A stretch of DNA of 53,408 bases from Rubritalea profundi (lineage in GTDB: Bacteria > Verrucomicrobiota > Verrucomicrobiia > Verrucomicrobiales > Akkermansiaceae), in assembly GCF_002954445.1 (NCBI RefSeq), contig NZ_MQWA01000001.1, forward strand, positions 57,090 to 110,497. The letters run 5' to 3'. The translations under genes were made by a program, and so were the position numbers. The notes beneath the pieces were generated by a model. The model made no database searches. It was not told the DNA's origin and was given only the letters and a program-made list of their open reading frames with translations. Every line of letters begins with the position of its first letter. Position 1 is the first letter of the stretch. Shown here piece by piece: positions 43,515 through 52,194 of this stretch.

Positions 43515-46500
43515 ATGAAATTTCTCCTATCTCGCCACTCTATGGTAGCAGTATCTACGCTGCTACTTCTGCCCCTATCCCCTCTTTCAGCTGTCCCCGA
43601 TGCGTCAGCGAAAAAAATCGAAGGAACCGCCAGCGAAGAGCCGGTAAAAGTCATAGAGTCCGACGAGGCAATCCTCGCCACCATCAGCTATCCCGACGAC
43701 ATGAAGGCCGGGATCTTCGCCCGTGAACCAGATGTGTTCAACGCGACCGCAATTTCAATGGACGAACAGAATCGCTTGTTCGTTGCCGAGACCCACCGCT
43801 TCGATCGCGGGATCGAAGACAACCGTCGCAACTGGTACTGGCTCCGTGACGAGGTCGGCCTGAAGACCACCGCCGACCGCCTCGCACTCCTCGAGAAGTA
43901 TGCCGACAAGAAGACGCCAGGCTACTACACCGAGCACGCCGAGAAGATCCGAGTGCTAGAAGACAAAAATGGCGACGGCAAGGCGGAGAGATCATGGATC
44001 TATGCCGATGGTTTCAACAACCCGCTCGACGGCACAGCAGCCGGCATCATGGCAGCGAACGGCAAAGTCTACTTCGCCTGTATCCCTAACGTCTGGATGC
44101 TAGAAGACAAGAATGGGGACGGCGTCTCCGACACCAGAACCTCACTGCAAGAAGGATACGGCATCAGCGTCAGCCTCAGCGGGCACGACCTCAACGGCTT
44201 CGCCTTTGGCCCAGACGGCCGCATCTACTTCACCATCGGTGACCGCGGTTACGATCTTAAAACAGCCGACGGCCGCCATCTCTACGACCAGTATGGTGGT
44301 GCAATCTTCCGCATGGAGCCCGATGGAAGCAACCTGGAAGTGGTCCACTACAACCTCCGTAACCCAAAGGAGATCGCGTTTGATCAATACGGAGTCGCCT
44401 TCTCTGTCGATAACAACGCCGACATGGGCGACAAAGCACGGGTAGTTCAGATGGTCGAAGGCGCTATGTCGGGGTGGAACCGCGGCAACCAGAGCTTCCG
44501 CAACTGGCCACACGCCATCGACGTCACAAGACGGCACGAAACTCCGTGGATGGCTGAGTCTTGGTGGAAAATAGAAGCCAAAAACCGCCCCAAGGCTTTC
44601 CTTCCACCGGCCGGGCACGTCAGCGTCGGACCATCTGGACTTGCCTACAACCCCGGTATCGGTCTGTCCAAAAAGTGGGACAACAACTTTTTCGTCTGCG
44701 ATTACCGTGGCGGAGGCAGCGAAGTGATTGGCTTCGAAATGAACCCTATGGGTGCCGGCTACAAAGTTGCCAGCAACGAGACATTTATCAAAGGATTCCT
44801 CAACACCGACATCGAGTTCGGATTTGATGGCAAGGTCTACGTCAGCGACTTTACCGGTGGTTGGAAAACCTACGATTTCGGCACGATTTTCGTATTTTAC
44901 AATCCAGTCGAGATCGCCAAACCTGTCGTCGCCGAAGTGAAATCTCTCTTCGCCAATGGATTTGACTCACTTTCCCCAGAAAAACTAGCCCAACTCCTAC
45001 AGCACCAAGACTTGCGGGTCAGACAGCGAGCTCAGTTTGCCCTCGCCGGCTCTCCGAAAAACCGCACGCATTTCGTCGCAGCAACGGCAAGCGCCAATCC
45101 ACTCATCACCCGCCTCCACGGCGTCTGGGGTCTCGGCCAGTTGAGCCGCACCCACAAGGACAAGGCCTCCACAGAAAATCTCGTAAAACTGACTCAGGAC
45201 GAGCACTGGCGCGTGCGAGGTCAAGCATCTCAGGCTCTAGGTTTCTCAGCCGCACAGATCGGCCGCAAGGCGCTCATCGAGCGACTCACTGACAAACACC
45301 CAAACACCCGCATGCTGGCAGCCACCGCGCTGGGCAAGCTGGGTCATAGGGAAGACGTCCCTCACCTCATCAAGGTCCTCGAACAGAACTCCAATGGAGA
45401 CGCCTACCTGCGCCACGGTGCGGTGAACGGACTTCGCCTGATCGCTGAAGCCAACAAAACCGCCGAGGATTTACTGAAATTCAAGAATCACAAATCGGCG
45501 GAAGTTCGCCTTGGTCTAATCATCGCACTCCGCCGCCTCGCTGCCCCCGGCATCGCCCATTTTCTCAAGGACTCCGACCCAGCACTGGTGATTGAAACCG
45601 TTCAAGCCATCAACGACGGATACATCGAAGGTGCCCGTGCTGCTCTGGCGGCACAGACCCAACTAGTGGGAACCTCGTCGGTCCCGATCGACTACCGCAT
45701 CATCAACTCCATCGTTCGTCTGGGCAATCCCAAGGGCATCCTCTCCCTCCTTGCCATGGCGGAAAACGAGAAGCTTCCCGACGACAGCCGGATCGAATGC
45801 CTGTTCCAACTGGCTCGCTGGGAGAAACCTCCCGCTGGCGACCCTACCACTGGAAAAATTCGCCCAATAACCGGCGATCGCAGCCTTGAAACCGTCCGCC
45901 CTCAAATCACCAAAAGCCTCGAGAGGCTGCTTGATCAGGCGAATGGCAAGGTCCTCGCTGAGGTGCTGAAGACCGGTAACAAATTCGGCGTCTCCACATC
46001 CCAAGAAACCCTGCGCGCCCAACTGCTCAATGACGACAACATCCGAGAGGTGCGACTCGCAGCCCTCAAGAACCTACTTAATAACAAGGACAGTAAGTTG
46101 ATCAAAACTCTGCAGAAAAGCCTCCGTGCCAAAGAGCCAGAAGTACGCCGATCCAGCCTGCAAGCCCTCACCAAGCTCTCTTCCAAAGTGGCTCTCAAAG
46201 AGTCCCAAAGGATGCTCGAGAGCAAATCCCCCTTCGATCGCCAGATCGCCATTCGGGCACTAGCATCCATCAAGGACAAGAAAGCCACCGCATCCATCCT
46301 CGCCATGCTGAAGACCATCGAGAATCAGCCAATCGAGGTTCATCTCGACATCATAGAAACAGCAAAAGCTGCCGGTGATCCCGGCTTAACCAAAGCTCTG
46401 GAAGCCTACGAAGCGAAACTCTCCAAGGACGACCCGCTTGCCGCCTTCCAAGTAACGCTGGCGGGTGGAGACATCGGCAAAGGACGCGCCGTCTTATACG

Positions 46501-46892
46501 GTCACGGCGCAGCACAGTGCACCCGTTGCCACAAGGCTGACCCCAACCGCAAGGGCGGAGTCGCTGGCCCCGATCTTAAGAACGCCGGCAAGAAGCACAA
46601 TGCCGCCTACCTGCTGGAGTCATTGATCTTGCCGAATGCCCGGATCGCCTCCGGCTTTGGCATGGTTTCTCTCACCATGAAGGATGGTAGCCTACTTGCC
46701 GGCATGCTCGCCAAGGACACCCCAGAGTCAATCACCATCACCAGTCTCGCCGATGGGAAAGAGTCGACGCACCTGCGCAAAGACATTGCTTCCGTTTCAC
46801 AGGCTATGTCGACCATGCCTCCGATGGGGCACATGCTCACTAAGAAGGAAATCCGCGATCTCATCGCCTACCTCCAATCCTTGAAATTCTAG
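43515..46892 (+). CDS. PVC-type membrane-associated dehydrogenase with HEAT repeats and C-terminal cytochrome c domain
   Basis: 1125 residues from the ATG at 43515, which starts a signal peptide (MKFLLSRHSMVAVSTLLLLPLSP); the frame to 43371 adds an atypical 48 residues. Order of parts: an N-terminal seven-bladed sugar-dehydrogenase-like propeller (about 70-470) with repeated DKNGDGKAERSW- and DGVSDTRT-like loops, a HEAT-repeat array (about 490-900), and a C-terminal c-type haem domain with CTRCH near residue 1001 plus the GVAGPDL and LLESLILPNA segments typical of the Planctomycetes/Verrucomicrobia haem-binding domain. Such proteins are abundant in this phylum and probably oxidise sugars or sugar alcohols in the periplasm. 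Local G+C is visibly higher than in the 20-34 kb region, consistent with a different history. Confidence 0.88.
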   Translation: MKFLLSRHSMVAVSTLLLLPLSPLSAVPDASAKKIEGTASEEPVKVIESDEAILATISYPDDMKAGIFAREPDVFNATAISMDEQNRLFVAETHRFDRGIEDNRRNWYWLRDEVGLKTTADRLALLEKYADKKTPGYYTEHAEKIRVLEDKNGDGKAERSWIYADGFNNPLDGTAAGIMAANGKVYFACIPNVWMLEDKNGDGVSDTRTSLQEGYGISVSLSGHDLNGFAFGPDGRIYFTIGDRGYDLKTADGRHLYDQYGGAIFRMEPDGSNLEVVHYNLRNPKEIAFDQYGVAFSVDNNADMGDKARVVQMVEGAMSGWNRGNQSFRNWPHAIDVTRRHETPWMAESWWKIEAKNRPKAFLPPAGHVSVGPSGLAYNPGIGLSKKWDNNFFVCDYRGGGSEVIGFEMNPMGAGYKVASNETFIKGFLNTDIEFGFDGKVYVSDFTGGWKTYDFGTIFVFYNPVEIAKPVVAEVKSLFANGFDSLSPEKLAQLLQHQDLRVRQRAQFALAGSPKNRTHFVAATASANPLITRLHGVWGLGQLSRTHKDKASTENLVKLTQDEHWRVRGQASQALGFSAAQIGRKALIERLTDKHPNTRMLAATALGKLGHREDVPHLIKVLEQNSNGDAYLRHGAVNGLRLIAEANKTAEDLLKFKNHKSAEVRLGLIIALRRLAAPGIAHFLKDSDPALVIETVQAINDGYIEGARAALAAQTQLVGTSSVPIDYRIINSIVRLGNPKGILSLLAMAENEKLPDDSRIECLFQLARWEKPPAGDPTTGKIRPITGDRSLETVRPQITKSLERLLDQANGKVLAEVLKTGNKFGVSTSQETLRAQLLNDDNIREVRLAALKNLLNNKDSKLIKTLQKSLRAKEPEVRRSSLQALTKLSSKVALKESQRMLESKSPFDRQIAIRALASIKDKKATASILAMLKTIENQPIEVHLDIIETAKAAGDPGLTKALEAYEAKLSKDDPLAAFQVTLAGGDIGKGRAVLYGHGAAQCTRCHKADPNRKGGVAGPDLKNAGKKHNAAYLLESLILPNARIASGFGMVSLTMKDGSLLAGMLAKDTPESITITSLADGKESTHLRKDIASVSQAMSTMPPMGHMLTKKEIRDLIAYLQSLKF

Positions 46893-47002
46893 AATAGTTA
46901 TTCCAACAGACCTGGAGCCAGCGGATTCGTCCATACTAGCCTAGGCTAATAATGTCTCTGCGGACGCCGACCTGGCTAGGGCTTGTTAGCTAGCTCAACA
47001 CT

Positions 47003-47086
47003 AAAAAACTCTGCGTCTCTGCGCGAGGCTCTGAACTCATTTCTCGCGCAGAGGCGCACAGGCGCAGAGCCAAACCTGATGATTCT
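47003..47086. repeat. Dispersed repeat A, copy 1
   Basis: An 80-bp sequence rich in CTCTGCG and CGCAGAG words that can fold back on itself. A second copy lies at 47420-47502 in the same orientation, with small indels. Intergenic; no coding potential. Confidence 0.75.
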
Positions 47087-47116
47087 ATGATAGTCAGTCA
47101 CACAATACTGCGGTTG

Positions 47117-47158
47117 CAATATCCAACAGCCAACAAGGAATATCCAATGACCAAGTAG
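47117..47158 (+). repeat. Dispersed repeat B, copy 1 (AATATCCAA family)
   Basis: Contains AATATCCAACAGCCAACAAG then GAATATCCAATGACC. Related copies lie inverted at 47231-47270 and direct at 49772-49822. Each combines two AATATCCAA words around a CAACAAGG core. Confidence 0.75.
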
Positions 47159-47230
47159 TAGGCGTCACCACGGTGTTTTGGAATGGCTCGGTATTGGTTG
47201 CCAGCGACGCCGATTCGCGTGCCCTCCTTC

Positions 47231-47270
47231 GGTTGGATATTCCTTGTTGGACATTGGATATTTCTCTTTC
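47231..47270 (-). repeat. Dispersed repeat B, copy 2 (inverted)
   Basis: Reverse complement of the AATATCCAA family (GGTTGGATATTCCTTGTTGG and GGATATTTC). With copy 1 it forms a potential stem spanning about 150 bp. Confidence 0.75.
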
Positions 47271-47419
47271 TCCCATCCCACCCAGCACATCCCGTCTGAC
47301 CACCATAGTTTCAACAAAGGAGCAAGCCAGCCGCCAGGCTCCACACCACACTCGCCCAGGCTCGCGCGCCGCAAAGCTGAATCCAGCCCCAGTAGTCCAC
47401 CGGCTTACCAACTTTCAAC

Positions 47420-47502
47420 AAAAAACTCTGCGTCTCTGCGTCTCTGAGCGAGGCTCTGAATTCATTTCTCGCGCAGAGCCGCAGAGCAAAACTTGATGAT
47501 TC
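47420..47502. repeat. Dispersed repeat A, copy 2
   Basis: Second copy of the CTCTGCG/CGCAGAG element first seen at 47003-47086, same orientation, with one extra CGTCTCT unit. Confidence 0.75.
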
Positions 47503-47521
47503 GGATTTAGGATTCCCCCGA

Positions 47522-47593
47522 CTTCCCAACTTCCCAAGTTCCCAACTTCCCAACTTCCCAAGTTCCCAACTTCCCAACTTCCCAAGTTCCCAA
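47522..47593. repeat. Short tandem repeat, nine 8-bp units arranged as three 24-bp blocks
   Basis: Unit (C or G)TTCCCAA repeated nine times without interruption. The first base follows the pattern C, C, G three times, giving a higher-order 24-bp period. The rest of the interval 46893-47756 holds only the dispersed repeats A and B and no gene that I can support. Confidence 0.9.
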
Positions 47594-47756
47594 GTTTCTA
47601 GCGCCTCCCGCTGTCGAAAGTCAAAAGTCCCAAAGTCAAACCTAGGAAGTCTGGTGACTTCAATTTATAAAAATAACCATCGCGACCACGCGATCTAACC
47701 ATCGCCTTAGACCTTCCGACCTTAGACACGTCCGTACTCCAAAAGTCTCCCGAACT

Positions 47757-48815
47757 TCAAGACTCCGGCACCGGCCCGATCGTGCCGCCCTCAACAAACT
47801 TCGTTTTGATCATCGTCTGGCAGGTGTCTTCTTTTCCCTCGCTGATATTCCGGACCCAGCGCACGATGCGGTTTCCTATCGACTGGGAGCTCCAGCGGAT
47901 ATGCGAGACCGATGGCTGGCACTGGCTGAAATACGGGTCGTTGTCGACGCAGATCAAGGAAAGATCCTGCGACACCCGGATGCCCCGATTCACCAGAAAA
48001 CTTTGCGTTGCGAAATAGGTGGAAGCGGAGCCGGCTATGATCGCGGTGGGTGGGGAGCGTTGGAACGACGAGTCAAGGTAAGCATACAGTCCTTCCAGCC
48101 CACCCTCCCAACCCGGCATATTGTAGGAGCCCGTAGTGATACCGCCAGCCGACAATGCATCGAGAAAGGCAGCACCAACAATTCCCGGCTCCGATACCTT
48201 ATAAAGGCTGTCCAGCAACACAATCCGTTGGTTTCCGAGGTCGATTAGCCGTCGCGTGGCCTCAGTGAGGGCTGGAACATGGTCCGGTCCGATCCCTGCG
48301 ATTTTTAGTTTGCGCCGTCGACCACTGTCCGCAAAGGCCGGAATCTTTTGTTGCATGCACCACCCCAGCACCTCACGCGTGCCGCCAAGCACCACTCAGG
48401 CGTCCGCCTCGGTCTTTTTCACCATCCGGCCGAGTCGCCGCACGTTCATCTTGAGTTCCGTTAAGTGGCTCGGCGCATAGAAGGCGGTGTGCCCCGCCGC
48501 CTCCAGCTTGTTCTTGCAGTGGATAAGGTAATTCTGAGTTTAGTCGCTTTACTCGTAACATAGAATCGCCACCCACAACCCTGGCGGCTTGGCCAGTTCT
48601 TCAGGTAACTCGATCTTGCGGCGGCGACCTGCACTCTGGCCCACCAGCAGGCCCTCCTTCTCAAGCTGTTTCAGTGCGGCCTCGACCGTTGTGGTGTTCA
48701 TACCCAGCTCCGCTGCCAGCTCGCCTCTACCGGGGATCGTCCCACTCCAATGCCCCCGCAATATTTCCTCGCGCAGGTGCGAAGCAACCTGCTCGACAAT
48801 GGAGTATGTTGTCAA
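47757..48815 (-). pseudogene. GntR-type HTH / LacI-type sensor transcriptional regulator with three in-frame stops
   Basis: One continuous frame of 353 codons. The N-terminal 75 residues are a winged-helix GntR domain (YSIVEQVASHLREEILRG, then GRGELAAELGMNTTTVEAAL). The C-terminal part is a periplasmic-binding-protein-like sensor (GTREVLGWCMQQKIPAFAD, then the SLICVDNDPYF segment). Between them, in the same frame, are TAA at 48549-48551, TAA at 48540-48542 and TGA at 48396-48398; the sequence between and around these codons is family-like. TGA replaces an expected Trp, and the TAA codons probably replace Gln or Arg. No frameshift is needed, so this looks like true nonsense decay. Regulators of this kind control sugar-use genes in this phylum; the likely former targets are neighbours such as the PVC dehydrogenase or the PEP-CTERM gene (inference). 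Confidence 0.8.
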
Positions 48816-48986
48816 TTCATGCCTGTATGAAAACCACGCAGGCGTCGAGAAAGAAAAACATCGACAAGTTCGGGGGGGGCAGAATGCGTGCCAGTTCGCG
48901 ATTGATTCCGGTTTTATCCACGGTGGATCGATCCGGTAAGCTCGCGAAGAACCAAAATAATAGAACTAACAACCAATTATTACATC

Positions 48987-49658
48987 ATGAAAATTAACAA
49001 ACAATTGAAAAAAAGCATGTCCATCACAGCTGCAATGGCCCGACTCGCAATATCCGCTAACGCCGCCATCACATATAGTTTTGAGAAATTCGAGAGCGTC
49101 GGCATCGGCCAACTGGCCGTTACAAACACCACGGATTGGGACAACTCTGCGGACTTAGCGAACCAAAACAAGGTCAATGTTATTTCGAATCTTACGGGTG
49201 GCCCGACCGGCCAGCACGTGGCGATCGGTGGCAACAGAGGCAAGCACATGAGCACGGAAGCCGGCCTGCTGACGCTGTTCACTGAAGGGGTTGCGTCGAT
49301 CGACGTCAGCTACTCTCTCCGGTTTGGAACCGACAACAGCGGCTCAGCAGTTAGGCTCGAATACTCGGCAGACGGCACTTTCGATGACAAAGTATCCACC
49401 GTTTCGTACAACCCGACGGAAGCTGGCACGTTGACCCCCGACGCGGGCACTTGGTACGACTTTACAACCACGATCCTCAATACCGAAGTAACGTTTACCG
49501 ATACGGCGAGGCTCCGTTGGGACAAGGTCGCTGCGTCCAGTAGTGCGTCGAATACCGCCATCCTCGACGACATCAAAATCGCCGCCGTCCCAGAACCTTC
49601 CACTACCGCCCTACTCGGCCTCGGTGGACTCGCACTCATCCTCCGTCGCCGCAAGTAA
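48987..49658 (+). CDS. PEP-CTERM sorting-domain protein
   Basis: 223 residues. The N-terminus has a weakly hydrophobic export signal (KKSMSITAAMARLAISANAA). The mature part is rich in Thr, Ser, Asn and Gly, with a beta-rich pattern. The C-terminus is a textbook PEP-CTERM signal: VPEPSTTALLGLGGLALILRRRK, split here as VPEP, a hydrophobic helix and RRRK. PEP-CTERM proteins are processed by exosortase and displayed on the surface or in extracellular polymer. No exosortase gene is in the window. A CTAACAA heptamer sits 15 bp before the start and a terminator follows. It is divergent from the broken regulator. Confidence 0.85.
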   Translation: MKINKQLKKSMSITAAMARLAISANAAITYSFEKFESVGIGQLAVTNTTDWDNSADLANQNKVNVISNLTGGPTGQHVAIGGNRGKHMSTEAGLLTLFTEGVASIDVSYSLRFGTDNSGSAVRLEYSADGTFDDKVSTVSYNPTEAGTLTPDAGTWYDFTTTILNTEVTFTDTARLRWDKVAASSSASNTAILDDIKIAAVPEPSTTALLGLGGLALILRRRK

Positions 49659-49689
49659 TCTGGCCTCGGAAAACCAACCATCCTTTCAA

Positions 49690-49721
49690 CCCCACTCCCC
49701 ATCACCGGGTGTGGGGTTTTT
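49690..49721 (+). terminator. Rho-independent terminator after the PEP-CTERM gene
   Basis: Stem CCCCAC/GTGGGG with a 15-nt loop and five T. A diverged copy of this region, with the gene tail, recurs at 51020-51122. Confidence 0.75.
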
Positions 49722-49729
49722 CTGTGGCC

Positions 49730-49744
49730 GGGGCTTCCAGCCCC
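49730..49744. repeat. REP-like palindrome
   Basis: GGGGCTTCCAGCCCC, a 6-bp stem around TTC, of the same design as the two palindromes at 19250-19319. Confidence 0.45.
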
Positions 49745-49771
49745 GTAGTCCAAGCGACTTCTCATGGAATT

Positions 49772-49822
49772 TGAATATCCAATATTCAACAAGGAATATC
49801 CAACCGAAGAAGGAACACGAGA
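49772..49822 (+). repeat. Dispersed repeat B, copy 3
   Basis: Direct copy of the AATATCCAA element of 47117-47158, here with AATATCCAATATTCAACAAG and a second AATATCCAA. It lies in the gene-poor stretch 49722-49940, where I see nothing else. Confidence 0.75.
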
Positions 49823-49940
49823 AGCAACGATTACTTTCTTGTCCTACGCTGTCGCAGCAGCAATCCACAGATAATTACAACTTCATCATCAATGACCTCA
49901 AGGGGGGTGATGGCTGATTCAAGTTGGGCTTAGGTGAATT

Positions 49941-50945
49941 TCATGGATGGTTGATCTCTGTTTCTAATACGTTTAGTGAAGTTATGATCTTTTCAAAAGA
50001 CGGGCGACGTCCAAAAATCATTTCTTGCATGGCTGCGTAGTCCTTTTGCATGGCATTGAGGGTATGATCTTGCGGGATTAGTTTAAGCGTGTCTCTGACT
50101 GCAGAATCATAATTAGCCCAGCTGCGAGGGTAGAATTTTTCTTAAAAAGGACAACATGATCCAGCAACTCCATCTTTCCTAATGCAGACGCTTTCAGCGT
50201 TTCATCGGCGGCCATGAGACAAAGATCATAATAATGTCGCGAGTAGCGCTTAGGGATAATTGAACCTATGGGGCGATGGGCTTCATGATGCAGGATCGTG
50301 GCTTTCTCCCAAAAGGTGCGCTCCGCATCAATCGCACGAACAGAGCACTGCGGGGCATCAAATTGAGCTGGGAAATTTTCTGCAGCGTCAGGTGTGATGG
50401 TGTGTTCCGAGTGCGGCAGCCAGGAAGCCAAAGGGCCGATTTCCAGTTGGATGTAGGGTAGTAGGCCTGCCGAGTTCGACGTTTTGGGATATTTAACCCG
50501 AACAACATGCCCTTGGTCTTTTTCGTCCGGTTTAACTTCAAGTTCGCAGTGTGAACCGAGCGCTTCTTCCATGCATGGTACCATCTTTTCAGCAATATAG
50601 GCGCAGGCCTTCTGATTCAGAACTTCGTTGACCTGGCGCTGTTTCGTCTTCGAACGCTCCGCCATCGGGTCTTGAACCTCACTCACCACTCTCCAGTCCA
50701 ACACCAAGTCGATGTCCTCCGAGAAGCGGTCGATCAGCCCATAGACTTTCGACAGGCTCGTGCCCCCCGTGAAAATCAGCTGCGTGGATAGTTCAGGATG
50801 TTCAAACAGTTGCTTCAGCGTCCAGCAGACCCAGAAGTCTTTTTCCACCACGGCAATCGTGCCCATGCCGCGCGGTTCCGCGGTCAGCGTGAAAAGTTCA
50901 TTTCGCTCCTTCTCGGACAATGTTGCTACACGGTTCCGAAAAAAG
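49941..50945 (-). pseudogene. AbiEii-type nucleotidyltransferase toxin gene, start lost and frameshifted
   Basis: Family-like sequence runs from about 50945 (FFRNRVATLSEKERNELF) leftward. It has VVEKDFWVCWTLKQLF, the nucleotidyltransferase signature GGTSLSKVYGLIDRF, SEDIDLVL with both Asp, and ERTFWEKATILHHEAHR. AbiEii toxins of type IV systems transfer nucleotides to RNA or tRNA targets. Two defects are visible. No ATG belongs to the family N-terminus; the frame continues into a repeat element (50951 on). A frameshift near 50138, at an A5 run, ends the frame at 50078, while the next frame continues with YPRSWANYDSAVRDTLKLIP and ends at 49941, matching the family C-terminus. No antitoxin gene precedes it, so the toxin is probably dead. 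Confidence 0.8.
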
Positions 50946-50950
50946 GAGTC

Positions 50951-51020
50951 AAAAAAAAGGGGTCGGGTGATAAATCTTATAATTTTCTGTTTAACTTCTC
51001 GCCATTCTTTTGCTCCTTGG
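50951..51020 (+). repeat. 66-bp direct repeat, left copy
   Basis: Begins with AAAAAAAAGGGGTCGGGTGA and ends near TTCTTTTGCTCCTTGG. The right copy is at 52961-53027. The GGGGTC(A/G)GGTGATAAATC motif resembles flanks of REP-type or IS200/IS605-type (Y1 transposase) units in related genomes; this is from memory. It abuts the truncated AbiEii gene. Confidence 0.85.
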
Positions 51021-51122
51021 CGGACTCGCCTCATCCTCCGTCGCCGCAAGTAACCCGGCCTCAGAAAACCCACCAGCCTTCCAACCCCATTCCCCGGTCA
51101 CACGGGGGGCGAGGTTTTTTCG
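51020..51122 (+). pseudogene. 3' remnant of a second PEP-CTERM gene with its terminator
   Basis: About 100 bp resembling the tail of the PEP-CTERM gene at 49615-49721: codons for GGLA, then with one base missing LILRRRK and a stop, followed by a similar trailer (CGGCCTCAGAAAAC) and a degraded hairpin. No coding sequence precedes it; the 66-bp repeat abuts directly. Confidence 0.65.
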
Positions 51123-51462
51123 CTTGGAGTGCTGAGGCTGGACTCAGCTTTGGTGCTCTATCACGTCACCGACCATTCCCCATTAAACCCCTCGCCCTAA
51201 ACCGACACACACCCGACACACACCCGACACAGCGCATCCCAAGCCTTCCCAAGCCATCCGCTAGGCTCCGCACCGCACTCGTCAACGCACGATCCCACTT
51301 CAGCCCGACGAAGGAGGAGGGCTGCACTTCAGCATAGCGTGAGTGGGCGAACGCAACCCTCGCCTGCCGCAAAGCTGAGTCAAGCATCAGCAATCCAACC
51401 CCTCGTCCTAAACCGGCACTCGTCCCCAAAATCAAATTCCTAGCAATAGTAAGTTGATTTAC
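51123..51462. other. Gene-free accessory stretch with degenerate repeats
   Basis: About 340 bp. It contains the phrase CCTAAACCG twice (51195 and 51407), an inverted pair GGACTCAGCTTTG (51136) and CAAAGCTGAGTC (51370), a stretch near 51254 similar to 47333 (GGCTCC and CACTCG words), and a motif at 51428-51453 shared with 30953. No gene is supported. Confidence 0.5.
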
Positions 51463-52185
51463 CTACTCAAGGCTGCGCAGTTTTCTGATCGATCTTTGAA
51501 TTTCATCTCCGAGGCCCTGCAGTTCTTGGGGGGCGATGATGGCCTGTAACTCGTGTTCAATCTCTTCAGCGGACAATTGATCACATTCGTTTTTTAGAAA
51601 AGTGGTAAAATCAGCAATGGTCTTGAGTTTGGGTTTTGTTTTCACCTGCCGGGTATAAGAGGGTTTGCTGATCCTTTTTTCAAGAATATCAGGATCAGGT
51701 TTAGTTCGGAACACCTCGATGTAAATATAGATATCATAGAGGTCTCTCGCCAGTCTTCTCTCCAGCCATGCACCCAGCTTGTTGGCGAAGGCCATTGGGT
51801 GGGGGACTACCGAAATAATGCAGGGTTGAAGTTCGTGTTTTTTAGCGAGTTTCGCCGTGCTGATTGCAATCGGCTCGAAAGCTTCATAGGGGTTGGCTTC
51901 AATAATGATATTCGACTGATTGTAGATGGCATCGATTTTCAGTTTTTTTGAATCCATGGAGTGCCGGACCGGCGCATCACAAATCTCATTCATTAAATCG
52001 ATGAGGCTGTCGCTGAAATCTTTTTTACTTTGGGACGGCTGGAAGCTGAAGTCGGCATGAATGGTTGAACGGTCAATTCCCTGGAGACGCAGAGACATGC
52101 CGCCTTTTAGCACTGCCATAGGGCCAAAGTGTTTCGCTATTTTTGTAATGACTTCCAGTAAGGATTTTTCAAGTTGATCGTCCAT
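51463..52185 (-). CDS. AbiEii/AbiGii-family nucleotidyltransferase toxin
   Basis: 240 residues in an intact frame. The toxin signature is present but altered: LKGGMSLRLQGI (22-38) followed by STIHADFSF, where the first Asp of the usual DxD is His (the codon is CAT). AbiEii toxins need a GS..DxD type site, so activity may be reduced or the metal ligands rearranged. The rest (AKKHELQ, AFANKLGAWLERR, ARDLYDIYIYIE) follows the family pattern and keeps the RDLYD segment. It starts 17 bp inside the restored end of the antitoxin gene, typical of coupled type IV toxin-antitoxin systems. The system may protect against phage by abortive infection (family knowledge). Confidence 0.75.
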   Translation of the reverse strand: MDDQLEKSLLEVITKIAKHFGPMAVLKGGMSLRLQGIDRSTIHADFSFQPSQSKKDFSDSLIDLMNEICDAPVRHSMDSKKLKIDAIYNQSNIIIEANPYEAFEPIAISTAKLAKKHELQPCIISVVPHPMAFANKLGAWLERRLARDLYDIYIYIEVFRTKPDPDILEKRISKPSYTRQVKTKPKLKTIADFTTFLKNECDQLSAEEIEHELQAIIAPQELQGLGDEIQRSIRKLRSLE

Positions 52186-52194
52186 AATTTTTAA

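Noticed and set aside
47522-47593. Possible coding repeat protein
   Set aside because: An 8-bp unit breaks any reading frame; it is a non-coding microsatellite.
49310-49792. 160-codon minus-strand frame over the PEP-CTERM gene
   Set aside because: It is opposite the well-supported PEP-CTERM protein and continues into its terminator.
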